The position numbers and the translations under genes were made by a program. The notes under the pieces were generated by a model. That model had not been told where the DNA came from. It did not search any database and saw only the letters and a list, made by a program, of their open reading frames with translations. Below, in pieces: positions 1-11,631 of a stretch of DNA of 64,000 bases; positions within the stretch are counted from its first letter, which is position 1, and every line of letters starts with the position of its first letter. The DNA is from Chimonanthus salicifolius (Eukaryota; Streptophyta; Magnoliopsida; Laurales; Calycanthaceae), in NCBI GenBank assembly GCA_013350335.1, contig CM023538.1, positions 47,610,201-47,674,200 on the forward strand, given 5' to 3'.

Positions 1-223
1 CACAAAATGAAAAAGTCAAGAATTGACCAAATGATTCCAACGCTCCCATTGAGCGAGGCCGGTTGGTGAAGTCAGTGGGTCCAAAACTATCACCCGAGAG
101 AGGGGGGCGAACAAGTACCATAGTTGGATTGTTCGAGTGATGGAAAGAAAAAGAATCATGGAGAGAACCCTGGCCATCAGAAGAGTTGTTGTTGTTGGAA
201 GAAAAGGAAGTGTTAGCAGCCAT
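1..223 (-). pseudogene. Ty1/copia gag N-terminal fragment, cut by window edge
   Basis: On the minus strand an ATG at 223-221 opens a frame that stays open to the window edge. It begins with an Asn/Ser-rich stretch and then reads 'HHSNNPTMVLVRPPLSGDSF'. This matches the pattern at the start of many plant Copia Gag proteins (a 'HPSDNPG..LV..PL.GDNY' type motif). The residues after GDSF no longer follow the family pattern (W/R..M..AL), so the copy may be frameshifted or decayed. A primer-binding site and LTR lie just upstream (to the right), which supports the call. It is not the copia family found at 20-61 kb, whose Gag starts differently. Confidence 0.6.
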
Positions 224-483
224 GGAAGAAAGAGCATACACAAGCTGGAAGAAAGCCTGAATGAGTGATGTAACGATTGGTGGTATGGGCATTAGTTGTG
301 AGGAAAAAATGGCAAAGGTGTTGTGCCGAAGATTGGCCAGTGGGGATAAGATGGGAACACTTACTAGTGAGGAGGGACAAGATGGGAATGGTGACTTGTA
401 AGGAGGGACAAGATGGGAACGGTGATGTGTAGGGAATCTGGGTGGGGTGAAAATCACAGGGAAAAAATTTGGAGGATTCAAAA

Positions 484-497
484 CCTACTCTATACCA
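484..497 (-). other. Primer-binding site of the left-edge Copia element
   Basis: The minus strand reads TGGTATAGAGTAGG. This resembles the usual plant Copia primer-binding site complementary to initiator tRNA-Met (TGGTATCAGAGC) with one base missing. It lies between the gag start at 223 and an LTR end (...ATTTCACA on the minus strand), the expected place. Confidence 0.6.
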
Positions 498-873
498 TGT
501 GAAATTAAAATACTTTTGTGTCTCTCACCAAAGGAGAGGTCATTTATTTTATTTATAATCAAAATGAAATACATCAAGACAGAGATAAAACACATTTAAA
601 TTCTAGGATAAGGTAAATTCAAATAACAAGCTAATGAGCTAAAACAAATTTAAATTTAAAATCTAAATTCAAAATCTACTACAAATCTAGATCTGGATAG
701 ATTCTATCATTTTTCATTCTAATTTGTTGTGTGATTTCCTTTTATCAGTTTCTGCATCTCTGTTACTGTTCCCTAGGCCTCTGTTCTATCCCTCTCATTG
801 TTTTCCTATGACTGTAAGTTCCTTTTATCAGTTTATAAACCTTTATTTTTTTTTTAAACAAATCCAATTATCA
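498..873 (-). mobile_element. 5' LTR of the left-edge Copia element (right boundary uncertain)
   Basis: Next to the primer-binding site, the plus strand begins TGTGAAATT and can be read to ...AATTATCA, giving TG...CA ends. On the minus strand there is a TATA-like TTTATAAAC near 830, a purine-rich stretch, and polyadenylation-like AATAAAATAAATG near 545. The left boundary is supported by the PBS. The right boundary is only the best TG...CA guess, because the partner LTR lies outside the window. Confidence 0.4.
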
Positions 874-1084
874 AGTTCATGGGCCTCTAATGAGCTCACT
901 TAAGCCATAGAAAATGTCTCACATGCTCATGTGAACAACACATGTGATCCAAAACACTGAACCTAAGTTCAATCTTCACTAACCTTCATGAACATTTTCA
1001 GACCTAGGCGACCCATCGCCTAGAGAGTTGTCTGTAAAAACAGTTTTGTCTCAGGCCGATCAACTCGTCCCTCACGAGGCATCA
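874..1084. other. Spacer with no recognisable gene
   Basis: I see no gene here. The right part starts a run of short GC-rich palindromic words (GGCGACCCATCGCC and variants) that continues to about 1,190. A similar cluster lies at 10,985-11,120. Confidence 0.4.
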
Positions 1085-1883
1085 CTAACGACCCATCGTA
1101 TGGAAGAAATTATGTATTTTCTCAGTTTCTCTCAGGTCGATACCATCGTCAGTGGCGACCCATCGCCATTGGCGATGCATCTCCCCTGATAACAAAACTG
1201 TTGTTTGGGCTGGTTTTGCAAATTTGGTTTTTCCATGATTTAGATACTCGAAATGCAAAATACACACCATAATACATTCATTTAGACATCATAGCATCAT
1301 ATTACACATATATGACTTATACACAAGATCTTTATGCCACAAGTGGCATAATCATCCAATATTTACATACCTTTAATAAGAAACTAAATAAGTATAAATC
1401 TTAGCTTCAAACAGCACTGGAGTCCAATTCCTAAGCATAGCAGAGGAATTCTTCATTCCCTCATCCAGTACATGACCTGCGTTGTAAGGGACATGAGCTC
1501 CAACCCAGTGAAGAAAACTCAAATTAACAAGTCCCTCTCAATTTTTAGAATATCAAATTTTCAATGCAGGATACGAGGGAAACACTTAGAATACCGTGGC
1601 ATACCTTACCATTGGTTCTTTTCTTTCCACAATCACACTCATGTATACTCACAGATACATATGTAAACCCACACATATATACTCACAGATGCATATGCAA
1701 CCTACACATGCATTCTCATGTTTGCTCATGCAAACTCACACATACACTATACCTTCTTCACATATATTCATAATATCAATAACACAATGCATGTTTAACA
1801 ACGTGGTAAACAAATAAACCATATTTACCATTTGTTCTTTTCTTTCCATTTATAAGGTTTCAACGAACCTTTGTGATACACTG

Positions 1884-2006
1884 GGGTATCCCACTCAACC
1901 CCTTTGAGGTATCCCACTCAATCCCATTGAGGTATCTCACTCAACCTCAACTGTACAGGTCCAAGGTATTCCACTCAACCCTATCGAGGAATCCCACTCA
2001 TCCTCG
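1884..2006. repeat. Five-copy minisatellite, about 23-bp unit
   Basis: Five degenerate copies of a GGTATCCCACTCAACCC..TTGA unit lie head to tail. The third copy carries about 11 extra bases. Block B at 12,024-12,100 has only about three units, so the array length differs between the paralogs. Confidence 0.7.
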
Positions 2007-3505
2007 AAAACATTAAGTCCTGACATGAAAATAATGCGGCATGTTGCAAGAGCTTGACCAGACGTACAAGTGTGTGCATATACATTAACATGTATATTAA
2101 CTATCAACAATCCATAAACATTGAAACAATATAAAATCACCATTCACATATGTTTTCTCCACATACCCTTTCCATGAGGGTTTAACAATGGAGTTTCATT
2201 TACCATCCACTGGTTTCAATCCAGGTTTAATAACTTAGAATATTTTCATCTCATCACCTACACAAACTTATTAGCACAGAAAAAGTCACATGCATACATA
2301 CTCTATACACGATCAAACACTGCACCCACTATATGCACCTATACTATGGTATGAACCATATGCATATTCTATTATAACACATACCATATGTGCTACTAAT
2401 CCTAGCATGAATCTCATGCATGATCAAAGCCACATATATCACAAATGCATGAATCGCACATGGACTAGTATGATACATACTACATACACCGCTAACCATA
2501 ACATGAATCACAAGCATGTATCTACACCATACACTATCATTGGATATTCCAAAAATTATCCAACAACACATCTAAAATTCTCTAGACCTCTAATAAGCCC
2601 ATACTACATTTTAGACCACTAGGTCTCGGTTCCCTGACATTTTTTTGTGCTTCTATTCTTATAGTCAGAACTATTATCATCCCTTACATGGAAACAGTGT
2701 CAAGTCTCGTTTTCTGGTCCCACTTAGTCTTTTCCATCCAATAAATTCCATGGGTCCCATTTTCAATATAGAATCTTACAAATTTCACAACATCCAATAT
2801 ACATGGTAAGTTGAGTCTCCTCACCTTCTTCAGCTTTAAGTCTTTCATCAGAAATTTGTTAAAACATTGAAAACCCCATAAATATTCATTTCGATTGCAA
2901 ATACACTTAAAATATCTCAAAAAGAATCTCTTTTGTACATTTTTTGACTAAAAATAGGGTAATTTTTGTGAGTCTCCTAAAATCTTGCTACTTCAATAAT
3001 TATGTCAGAATAGTCAAGTATCAGTCATCCAAAACACACAATAAAAGGAAAAAGAAAGTACTCAATGCCCAGTCTCGTATTTTTCCTGAGCCAGGAAAGT
3101 ATTGAGTAAATAGACGTACTCAGTGTCCAACCCCTTTTACCACCGAGCACCGAAAGTAGAGAAAATAATATCGTTACGCTATAGATGGCCGCCGAACGGC
3201 ATTTCCGCAACGCTACTTGTGAAGGGTTTCGGCCAAGAGGGTATAGTGTACTAAAGTAAACACCCAAAGCTTGAAAGTTAACACTCAAGAGTTAACTAGG
3301 GTTAATTTTTTTCCCATCTTTTTAGCTTAAAGAAGTAAAATCAAGGTTTTGACACAACCCAAAACCACTTTAAGAGGTGTTACTCAAGATTTAAAAGAAA
3401 AGGTCAATTTTCCTAAATTCTTTGTGAACGATTTTTTAAGCCCAAAACTAACACATTTCTTCATAAAAACTAAATCGGAGTTTATAAAATTCAGAGTAGA
3501 TGAAT
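2007..3505. repeat. Non-coding part of block A
   Basis: The left part is rich in CATGCAT, ACATATG and CACATG alternating purine/pyrimidine words. From about 2,600 it becomes ordinary AT-rich sequence. The same stretch in block B is 12,100-13,650. Open frames here (for example 2,290-2,622) are low-complexity translations of the CA/TG-rich sequence and are not kept in block B at full length. I see no gene. Confidence 0.5.
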
Positions 3506-3512
3506 TTTGATA

Positions 3513-4848
3513 TAATTCCAGGCTAGATCAATGCACGAGTCTTAGAAGTGTGTGTGTGTGTTGTGGGGGTTGGGGGGGGGGGGCGAAGGAATAAGACCAA
3601 TTCCAATTTTAATTAACCTTTTTAAAGACAAACAATTTAACAATATGTGCAGCAGAAATAAACTTATGTGTGCAAATAATGATAAACAATCCAACAAATC
3701 AAATGCAAAACACAACAATTTATAGTGGTTCGGTTCACCTGAATAGACATCCACTCATGGACTCACCCAACTTTGGGCTATCCGAAACATACTATGAAAG
3801 GGTAAAATTACCCTATCAATACACACCTACATTTTGAAAGGTTCAACCACCGAGGTCTCCTCCTTGACACCTATTTTTTATGGTGGTTCGATCTACAAAA
3901 ATCTAATCCACTTTATAATAATGAATGAAATAAAATTTGAGAAGAACACTTGCCTTTGGGTCTTGTGTAGATCTTCTGATGTGTTCTTCAAAGAGTAGGT
4001 TGCATGCTCTAGTGTTTTTTGCTTCAGATCTTCTGATGTGGGCAACCCAACTTCGATAACTTTGTACAGTTCCCCATTAATCCCCCTTTTTTTTTCATTT
4101 GATGTTTAGTGTGAGAAAGTATAGGGTCGACCCATTGGAAGTAAGGGTTTTGATGGGTAGGTCACTCCTAATCTCTCTGGTTTTTCTTCTTAATCTCACA
4201 CCCTTAATCTTTCTGCTTACCATTGATCCGTATTTATAATAAAATATCACAACAGCTAATCAACAGATCAAAAACACACTCCTCGAAATGTCAAGGCGCG
4301 GATGGTGAGGTCTCAATAGGTCGAAAAACATACGGAAGGGAATCTACATAAAGACTGTGATCTCGACATGTCGAAGGTTTTCAATGGGTCAAAACTAAGT
4401 TTTCCATGAAGGCTCCTTGACTAGTCGAATAGGGTCGACTAGTCAATCCCGAGAGACAAAATTCAGTAAGACTCCAAAATGAAACAAGTGTCTCGACTTG
4501 TCGAACACAACCACATGCCCATGTGCCATTCGACATGAAGGACCATTTCGACTTGTCGAACTCAACACTAATTAAGATATTTGAATTTTATTCCTTTGGG
4601 CCTTTTTCACGCATGGGCTTTGGGTTGATTTGGGGCAGGATTAATTTTATCCAATAGCATTTAATAAGCTTGAACCCAATCTAAGGTTACCTATAGTCTG
4701 ATTTACTTGTATGGTTGCACATCATAGATGTCCTCTGCGATCTTCATGGCCTTCAAGCGATCCTTCAATATAAACTTCAAAGGCAAGGTCTTTGACACTT
4801 GTTACAAAATTGACAACAATGAGACACGAATAAACCGGAGCTCTAGCA
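3513..4848 (-). mobile_element. LTR-like insertion specific to block A
   Basis: About 1.34 kb is present here and absent at the matching point of block B (about 13,650). It is flanked by a 7-bp direct repeat TTTGATA (3,506-3,512 and 4,849-4,855). It resembles Sirevirus-type LTRs: a GT/G-rich tract (3,549-3,583), the phrase 'TATAGTGGTTCGGTTCACC' (3,722-3,740), and repeated SalI- or SpeI-like palindromes of the CGACNNGTCGA type between 4,290 and 4,560. The minus strand starts TGCTAGAGC, a possible LTR start, but the other end is not CA and the flank is 7 bp instead of 5. Class assignment is therefore tentative; the insertion itself is well supported. Confidence 0.55.
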
Positions 4849-4855
4849 TTTGATA

Positions 4856-7014
4856 CTTTGTAAAATTTCGTTAAAAAATGGTGTAGTTTGAAAACCCGAG
4901 GAATACATGGGAAAACTTCAAACTCTCAGTTGCTGCTACTTGAAAAGGTGAAGACAAGGAAGACGAGGAAAAGAAAGAAGAAAAGGATAAGAAAGGAGAG
5001 AGAAAAAGAAACGTACGGAGAGAGGAGAGCTGGTTTGTATTTTTTTTTTTTTTTTCATCCTCACCTCCATCGTATAAGTGGATAAAGGAATGGGGGTGCC
5101 TTGGCAACCAAGTTGCCTAGGCTAATAGGGTAAGAGTAGCATGTAGATTTACATGCATTTTGCGTTATTATTATTAAGAATCTTCCCCTCCATTTTCTCA
5201 CTTCACTTGAGATAAATAACAAGACGGTGAATCGCAGCCATACATGTTGTTTGGCTACAAGCTGTAGCTTGTAGCTTTTGAATAACCATACATTTATTAT
5301 ATTATTTTATATTTTTTTTCAAAAATCTCCATCTTAATTCAAAAGAAATGATTAATTTAGTACTTATCATCTTAAAAAAAACACACCTTTAAAACATCTC
5401 CTTCTAAGTTGAGTATTGTCAAAGTCCTATTAAACTAATCAAACCAGTCTAATAAATTGGGTATTTAAAATTAGAAATACCATAAAAGTTTTAGAGAAAA
5501 AATATACTAAATAGTCGATGATTTAAATAAAAATTATAAAAATGTCAATTTTCACAAATTAAAATAATACTTTGGAGAAATTCTAACTTTACAATCAAAC
5601 AATGTAAATTCATGGGTTAAAACCATTTTAAAGCCTCAAGATATTTTGAAACTTCTAAATATTTAAAAATCAACTTTTTTTATAAAATAGGGACACCCCT
5701 CGACTCAAAAATCACACCTCTGACAATCAAAATGATTGACGGTAAAATTCTTCAAATTCATAATTTAAAACTAAATAAATAAGTGAAATTTGAGAAATTA
5801 AATATCTCAATTGAAGGGTTTTCCGAATACAGATAGTTATTAGATTCTCAATCGGAGAAAGTTCAGATAATTACAACTTTGTCACTGCACTAAAAAGAGT
5901 CGGATCCACAGGTTTCTGAGCTGAAATCGAGTCCAACTTTGACTCTACACAAGTCCATTCCGTAATCTTTCAGATTAATGAACTACTAATCACAATTAAC
6001 GGCTAATAATTGCACAATTGGACATTAATTTGGGTCAAGGTATTACAGCCGCACTGATTCACAGATTTGGTATGATGCCGCCGAGTCGTGGGTGACTTCA
6101 ACCTTATGGAGTGCTTATTTTAATTTGAAGTCATTTATCATTTGAGTTGTAATCTTTTCTGAGGTTAATATATGTTTAAGCTCTTGAGATACCGCTGGTT
6201 ATATTATTGTGATTTTTATTTTCAGCTAGCGGGGTGGGGTCTCACATCTTGTGCCCAGTATATCCTTTACATATTTCTAAACACCACAAGCCAATAGGTA
6301 AAATTTGATTAAGTACTAATATCATAACAATTTTTTTAAAATACAATATAACTAACATAATTGTTATAGATCCGTAAAGATATAAAAATAAGACTAGTGA
6401 CATGAACTCTATTTTTAATATTGAAGATACATTCTATCTAAAATATTAAAAGCGATTTCTCTGAAATTACAATATTTTTTTAACTTTTAAAACATTTTCC
6501 ATAATAAACAGCAAATTATATAATTCTTTTTAAAGTTCAATCAACAAAAATAAATATTATTACAATTAAATTTAAAATTGAAAATCTAATTTCAAATAAT
6601 TTTATATAATATATTATTTTTATAGACTTAAGTAAAGAGTTCTATAATTTGGGAAGCCCAAACAGGTTTATAACTCCACCAATTCAGACAGCGTTTGTAT
6701 TTTGCTTCGTCGGAACAACAGGGTGTTGTACTCGAGTCAATTTCCAGGCCACTGCTTACTAGTTACTACAGTAAACCAGACGCTGTCAATGTTTTGTGGC
6801 CTGTCTGTACTCTGTACTCTATAGAGTGGTAACTCAGTTTAAAACTCAGCCCGTCTGTGCAGCTGATTACACAACCAGGCGGGTTTTTTTTGCACACGCT
6901 CAACTCAGTAGGTCGCTGTTACAACATACAAACCGATCTACAATTGCTGGTTCTGCCTCTTCCCTTTGCCTTTTTTTTTTTTTTTTCTTTAACAAATTGC
7001 TAGTAAACGCTACA
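4856..7014. repeat. Block A, non-coding middle part
   Basis: This is co-linear with 13,655-15,806 in block B. A purine-rich tract at 4,930-5,030 creates low-complexity frames on both strands in both blocks. Near 6,946 the sequence matches the start-like 'ACAATGGCTGCTTCTGCCTC' of block B, but the ATG is ATT here. It is followed by a T-run (6,970-6,986). I do not recognise a gene. Confidence 0.45.
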
Positions 7015-7023
7015 CATCAAAAC

Positions 7024-8465
7024 AGTGGCTGAGTTTGGAGGGGGTAAGAGGGGGTAACCCTCCATTATCTCTTGTTACCCTCGTTTGATAACAAGGGGGT
7101 GAGGGTAAAAAATTTAAAATTTATCCCTCTCATCTCATTTTTTAATACTCTTTTGGAGGTTAGGGTATTTACAATACTCTACCCCTCAATACCCCTTGTC
7201 TTCCTCTCCTTATCAATTATATATTATAAAATTAAAATCTTTCAAAAAAGATATATTATATAATTAAAAAATAATATATTTCAAGTAATTAGCAAATTAA
7301 TTGTATTTGATTTTTTTTTAAATGTGTCAACATTTTCAACATGATGCATTTGGATGATGTGTAGATTTTACGAGGATTACCCTTGAGTAGGGGTAACTGT
7401 ACACAGGGGTAATCTAATATATAACAATTTTATAAGAATTAATAATCTTTATTAAATCTATAAAATATAAAAATTAAAGTTTATGAAATATAATTGTCAA
7501 AATGTCCTATTTTTATAGGGTGATTCTGTCAAAATTTCGATAGGGTCTCGAAACTATGAAAGAATTTAAAGTTCATGGTAATCTCTTTCGGGTTAATTAG
7601 CAATTTATTCTTTTGAAAGTTTATTTTAAAAATGTGTCAATATTTTCAATATGATGTAAATTTTACAGGGGTTACCCTTGAGTAGGGGTAACTGTAAGAA
7701 TGTGTAATTTGACATATTAACAATTTTATAAGAATTAATAATTTTTATTAAATTCATATAATATAAAAATAAAAAATTAAATTTTATGAAATATAATTGT
7801 CAAAATGTCATATTTTTAAGGGTTTATTCTGTCCAAATTTTGATAGGGTCTAAAAACTGAGGTTCATGGTAATCTCTTTTGGGGTAATTAACAATTTATT
7901 TGTTGGAAGTTTATTTTAAAAATGTGTCAATATTTTTAACGTGATGCATTTGGGTGAGGAGTAAATTTTACGGGGGTTACCGTTGAGTAGGGGTAACTGT
8001 AAATAAGGATAACCTGACATATTAACAATTTTATGAGAATTAATTTTTTTATTAAATTCATATAATATAAAAAATAAAAAATATAAATTTTTATTAAGAG
8101 ATATGTTGATATTTTTTATTCATTTATTGGCATTTAAATAATAATATCAAAAAAAAAATTATTCATTTTTTTAATGTTAGAATACGAGTGTTCATTTTAA
8201 ATTATAATTATGAAAAATAATTTATAAAAAATAGATAATATTATTATAAGTTATATTATTAAGATTTACTTGATGAATATTATTTAATAATTATATTTTA
8301 TAAAATTTCTCAAAAAATATTAATATATCAGATTTCCTTTATTTGTAGTTATCAAAAAAGACTTTTTACTCTTAGAATAAACTTTTAATTTATTATTAAA
8401 ATTATTAAATAAGATAAATTTAATCCCTACTTAAAAATCACCTCCACTAAACGCCTTAAAAATTT
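7024..8465. mobile_element. 1.44-kb insertion with 9-bp target duplication (MULE/MITE-like)
   Basis: The element is absent from blocks B (near 15,815) and C (near 46,590), which give the empty site. It is flanked by a perfect 9-bp direct repeat CATCAAAAC (7,015-7,023 and 8,466-8,474). A 9-bp duplication is typical of Mutator-like DNA transposons. The left end reads AGTGGCTGAGTTTGGAGGG. The right end, read inward on the other strand, contains GGCGTTTAGTGGAGG, giving only weak terminal inverted similarity. No transposase frame is seen, so it is non-autonomous. The interior holds a tandem array (7,320-8,095). Confidence 0.65.
7320..8095. repeat. Internal tandem array, about 290-308-bp period, about 2.6 copies
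   Basis: The phrase 'AATGTGTCAATATTTTCAA' recurs near 7,321, 7,629 and 7,919. 'TTACCCTTGAGTAGGGGTAA' recurs near 7,378, 7,673 and 7,977 (the third copy has GTTACCG). Each unit holds the self-complementary pair GTTACCC / GGGGTAAC and an AT-rich filler. The array lies wholly inside the inserted element. Confidence 0.7.
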
Positions 8466-9261
8466 CATCAAAACGCAGTCCAAAAAGAAACAAAAGAAGT
8501 TGAGTGGTCACAGCAGGGATTGTTCTACAAGTTGTACTTCCCAGGGCCCAGCCGACATGCTGCAGCTTGGTGTCAATTCCCTTTTTCTAGAGAAAAAAAG
8601 AGTCGAGCATGAGACGTGACCACCTGTTCACCGTTCTCAACTTGGAATTTTCAACGTATGTATAATCGGTTTCACTAACACAACTCGATCAATTTTTTTC
8701 ACAACAAGGTTTTAACTCGTTCTAAATAGTAGCATGGTTATATTGGCTCATTTTCTCTGGACACAAGTATAAATAGAATGATAGGCAATTGATTTAGACT
8801 ATCTTCAGCCGCAAATTGATAAATTAACTATTCAAATGGACTTCCGTCGAAAGTGTAATCCATCAAAGTTTTGCAAATGACAACCCTTTATAGAATTAGT
8901 GTCAATGAAAACCATTTTCCATAAAGAAAAAAAATCCATTAATTAAACAAAAAATGAGACTTAATGGCAGACTATGTCTTCAATTTAATTTATGCAAATT
9001 TAAAAAAACTAGAAATTCACAAATTTCCAACTCGACAGCCCTACACGACTTCTTTGGTTTCTCCAATATTTCCGGTCCAAAATTTGGCCAGCACTCATTT
9101 ATAGGTTGCAAATGATAAAAAAGGAGATAATTAAAAAAATACAAGATAATACCTATACTAGCCACTTAAGCTAGAGGGATAAACAAGAAGCCTAAAGAGT
9201 CCTCCATGCACCCACATCTTGTGGAATCCGAATTTTGAGAGGGAGAAAATGGGTGGAGTTT

Positions 9262-9664
9262 TTTTTTTTTTGTGAATATTGGGTAAAATTCATTCAAAGA
9301 GGGAAAAGATCCCTAAAAGTATACAAAAGTAGCTCAAGCATGAGCAAAAGAAACAAAATAAAAAAGCCCACAACCTGTGCCAAACAAAGGAGTCCCATAG
9401 GGGACAAAAAAAAGAAGAAGGGAAAATCCCAAACAAAATTTAAAGATCACTAAAAACTCCCGTACCAATTTATTTTAGACAGAATAGGGGAGCTTAAGCT
9501 GTTAATCCAATCTTCAAGACTCAAAAAATAGGACTCCTTAGTTTTAGTAATATACAGGTGATTGACATTCATGCAATTAAGGAGGCCAGCAACAGCACGA
9601 GCCTGGGTTCTTAGCCGCCAATGGCAGGAGGAAGGAGTAAAGATAGCTGAAAGAGTTAGATGGT
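9262..9664 (-). mobile_element. 5'-truncated LINE-like insertion with poly-A tail
   Basis: This insertion is absent from block B, whose empty site is 'AGGTGGAGTTTGTTGG' at about 16,674. It is flanked by a 14-bp direct repeat with one mismatch (AATGGGTGGAGTTT at 9,248-9,261; AATGGGTTGAGTTT at 9,665-9,678). The plus strand begins with a T-run (9,259-9,271), which is a 3' poly-A tail on the minus strand. Long, variable target duplications plus poly-A are hallmarks of L1-type retroposition. On the minus strand about 50 codons upstream of a TAG at 9,452-9,450 read like a protein C-terminus ending 'SKINWYGSF'. I do not recognise that protein, so this could also be a retroposed host transcript (processed pseudogene). 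Confidence 0.65.
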
Positions 9665-10099
9665 AATGGGTTGAGTTTGTTTGTGTGTTTGAAATTCAAG
9701 CATGGAATGTGTAGGAATGGTAGGATTTGAAGTTCAAACATGGGGATAGAGGAGAGGCAAAAAAATGAGAGAAGGCTATGAAGGCTGAGGTAGGCTTGTG
9801 CAATTCCTGGTGTGGCCTTTGGGACTTCAAAAACGAGATGGGCCCATGGAAGGCCTAATGGGCTTGGGCCTAGTTGGGCCCAAAGCATGTGTATATATAT
9901 ATGGCCCACATTTCCCTCCTTTAATCTAAACATAATTTTGATGGTTCAATTCATTGATCCCATCCAACTAGGCCATGATTGCAATATGTATTGGCTGATA
10001 CATATCAATCTTGATCGAATTGATACTATAATGGCCCCTCATGAAATCAAGCATTTCAAAGAGTTTTACGAACTGCGATCTTGATTAAAACTTAATTGG

Positions 10100-10796
10100 A
10101 TCGTATTTGTGTACTGTGAGTACGGTCCAAAAATAAGGAAAAACTGAGTAAGCGCACGCGACGCGTGTATCGCTCCCTTAATTGCGACCCATCATGGTGC
10201 GCCCATTATGAACTGACGCAATGTATCGATTCTCCAAAATTCCGCTATATAGTGACAGATAAACTCTGTATCAGCTGTACTTTTTACCTATTGTTGAGAG
10301 GCCTCAGACCTCTTTCTAATTTACTTATTCACACAATATTTTTTTAACAAATTTTCTCAAGAATATTTGGTTTAATTTTTCAGAAATATTTATAAATTTT
10401 CAAAGTATGAAAGAAATCAAAGAAAGATAAACTTATTAAATCAGAGTAGAATTCTTAGTCCAACACTTGATACAAAGTTTACTTAATTTGTATATAAAAA
10501 AACGAAAAGAAGAGTTGAGGGGACTTGAGGAGGCATGAAAAACACGTAGACTCAGTTTTTCTGCCAACTAATAAAATTCTCATCATCAAAAGAATTTTAT
10601 TAGTTGGCTTCCATGTGATGACATGAATGCCACATGATAATGCCACATCATTCACATGCCACCACATGACATTGACCCATTTCCTTTTCCATATCTAATG
10701 TCCATTTCAACTTTTTAATTTCAAATTCAATTAAATTGCAAACTAAATGAGTCAATTCAATAAATCTATAAACTAAGGAAAATCTGGGGTGTTACA
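10100..10796 (-). mobile_element. Probable Gypsy-type LTR; only its 5' end is resolved
   Basis: On the minus strand a segment starts at 10,796 with TGTAACACCCCAGATTTTCC. This is the start seen in many plant Gypsy (Del/Tekay-type) LTRs. The next 350 bases, with 'ATGTGGCATTATCATG' words and a hairpin, also look LTR-like. The distal end was not found, no polypurine tract flanks it, and the left coordinate is a placeholder. It may be a solo LTR or fragment. Confidence 0.35.
10563..10608. repeat. Perfect 18-bp inverted repeat with 10-nt loop
   Basis: GCCAACTAATAAAATTCT is followed by CATCATCAAA and then the exact reverse complement of the first arm. It lies inside the probable Gypsy LTR and has no T-run typical of a terminator. 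Confidence 0.9.
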
Positions 10797-11631
10797 GGGA
10801 AGTTCAGTTTGCCGACATATTGACCCAGTCGATGTATCGTCTGAGGGAAATTTAGTTTCCCCTATTTCTTTCAATGTACATTCACCACATTTTATTCATA
10901 TTTTTTTGGACCAAAATATCATCATTCATTTTATTCATTAAAGAGAAATTTTATACAAAATAGGGAGTTAAAACTCTGGGTCCTTACACAACCCATCGCA
11001 GGGAAGAAATTCGGTATTTTATCAGTTGCTGTCAAGTCGATACCATCGTCAGTGGCGACCCATCGCCAATGCCCTTGGCGATCCATTGCCATTGGTGATG
11101 CATCGCCCCTGATAGCAAAACTGTTGTTTGGGCTGGTTTTGCAAATTTAGTTTCTCCATGATTTCGATACTCGAAATGCAAAATACACACCATAATACAT
11201 TCATTTACACATCATAGCATCATATTACACATATATGACTTATACACAAGGTATTTATGCCACAAGTGGCATAATCATCCAATATTTACATAGTTTTAAT
11301 ATAAAACTAAATAAGTATAAAGTATAAATCCTTCCCTCGAACAGCACTGGAGTCCAATCCCTAAGCATCCAAAGGGATTCTTCATTCCCTCATCCAGTAC
11401 ATGACCTGCATTGTAACGGATATGAGCTCCAGCCTAGTGAAGAGAACTCAAATTAACAAGTCCTTCTCAATTTTTAGAATATCAAATTTTCAATGCAACA
11501 TACAAGGGAAACACTTAGAACACCATAGCATACCTTACCATTGGTTCTTTTCTTTCCACTAACACACCCATGGATACTTACACATACATATGTAAACCCA
11601 CACATGTATAATCACAAATGCATATGCAACC

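Larger units (their letters stand above)
1085..9730. repeat. Paralogous block A (tandem duplicate of block B)
   Basis: This stretch is co-linear with 10,985-16,740. Shared landmarks include the CATCGTCAGTGGCGACCCAT cluster (1,145 / 11,045), the 'CACAAGTGGCATAATCATCC' segment (1,339 / 11,259), a purine-rich segment (4,930-5,030 / 13,740-13,830), the 'GGTGGGGTCTCACATCTTG' segment (6,232 / 15,003) and the 'CAAGCATGGAATG' end (9,695 / 16,705). Divergence is moderate, by eye roughly 10% plus many indels, so the duplication is older than the RLP unit duplications. Near 6,048 and 14,818 the plus strand reads GGTATTACA or AGTATTACA, so the minus strand starts TGTAATAC. This is reminiscent of a long Gypsy-type LTR start, but I cannot delimit an element. 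No convincing protein-coding gene is seen. Confidence 0.75.
9731..10984. other. Spacer between blocks A and B
   Basis: No gene is recognised. The left half contains 'TTGGCTGATACATATCAATC'-like words and a low-complexity stretch. At 10,791-10,796 the plus strand ends a Gypsy-like LTR pattern (see next entry). A perfect hairpin sits at 10,563-10,608. The minus frame at 9,577-9,933 straddles the LINE boundary and is not credible. Confidence 0.4.

Noticed and set aside
2290..2622. 110-codon plus frame
   Set aside because: It translates CATG/ACAT-rich low-complexity sequence; the B copy is not open over the same length.
4871..5107. Paired minus frames in blocks A and B (also 13,667-13,909)
   Set aside because: They are readings of a purine-rich tract (Ser/Phe/Leu runs). 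Conservation is explained by the block duplication, and indels change the sequence out of phase.
9577..9933. 118-codon minus frame
   Set aside because: It spans the border of the LINE-like insertion and unrelated flanking sequence, has low-complexity composition and no counterpart in block B.
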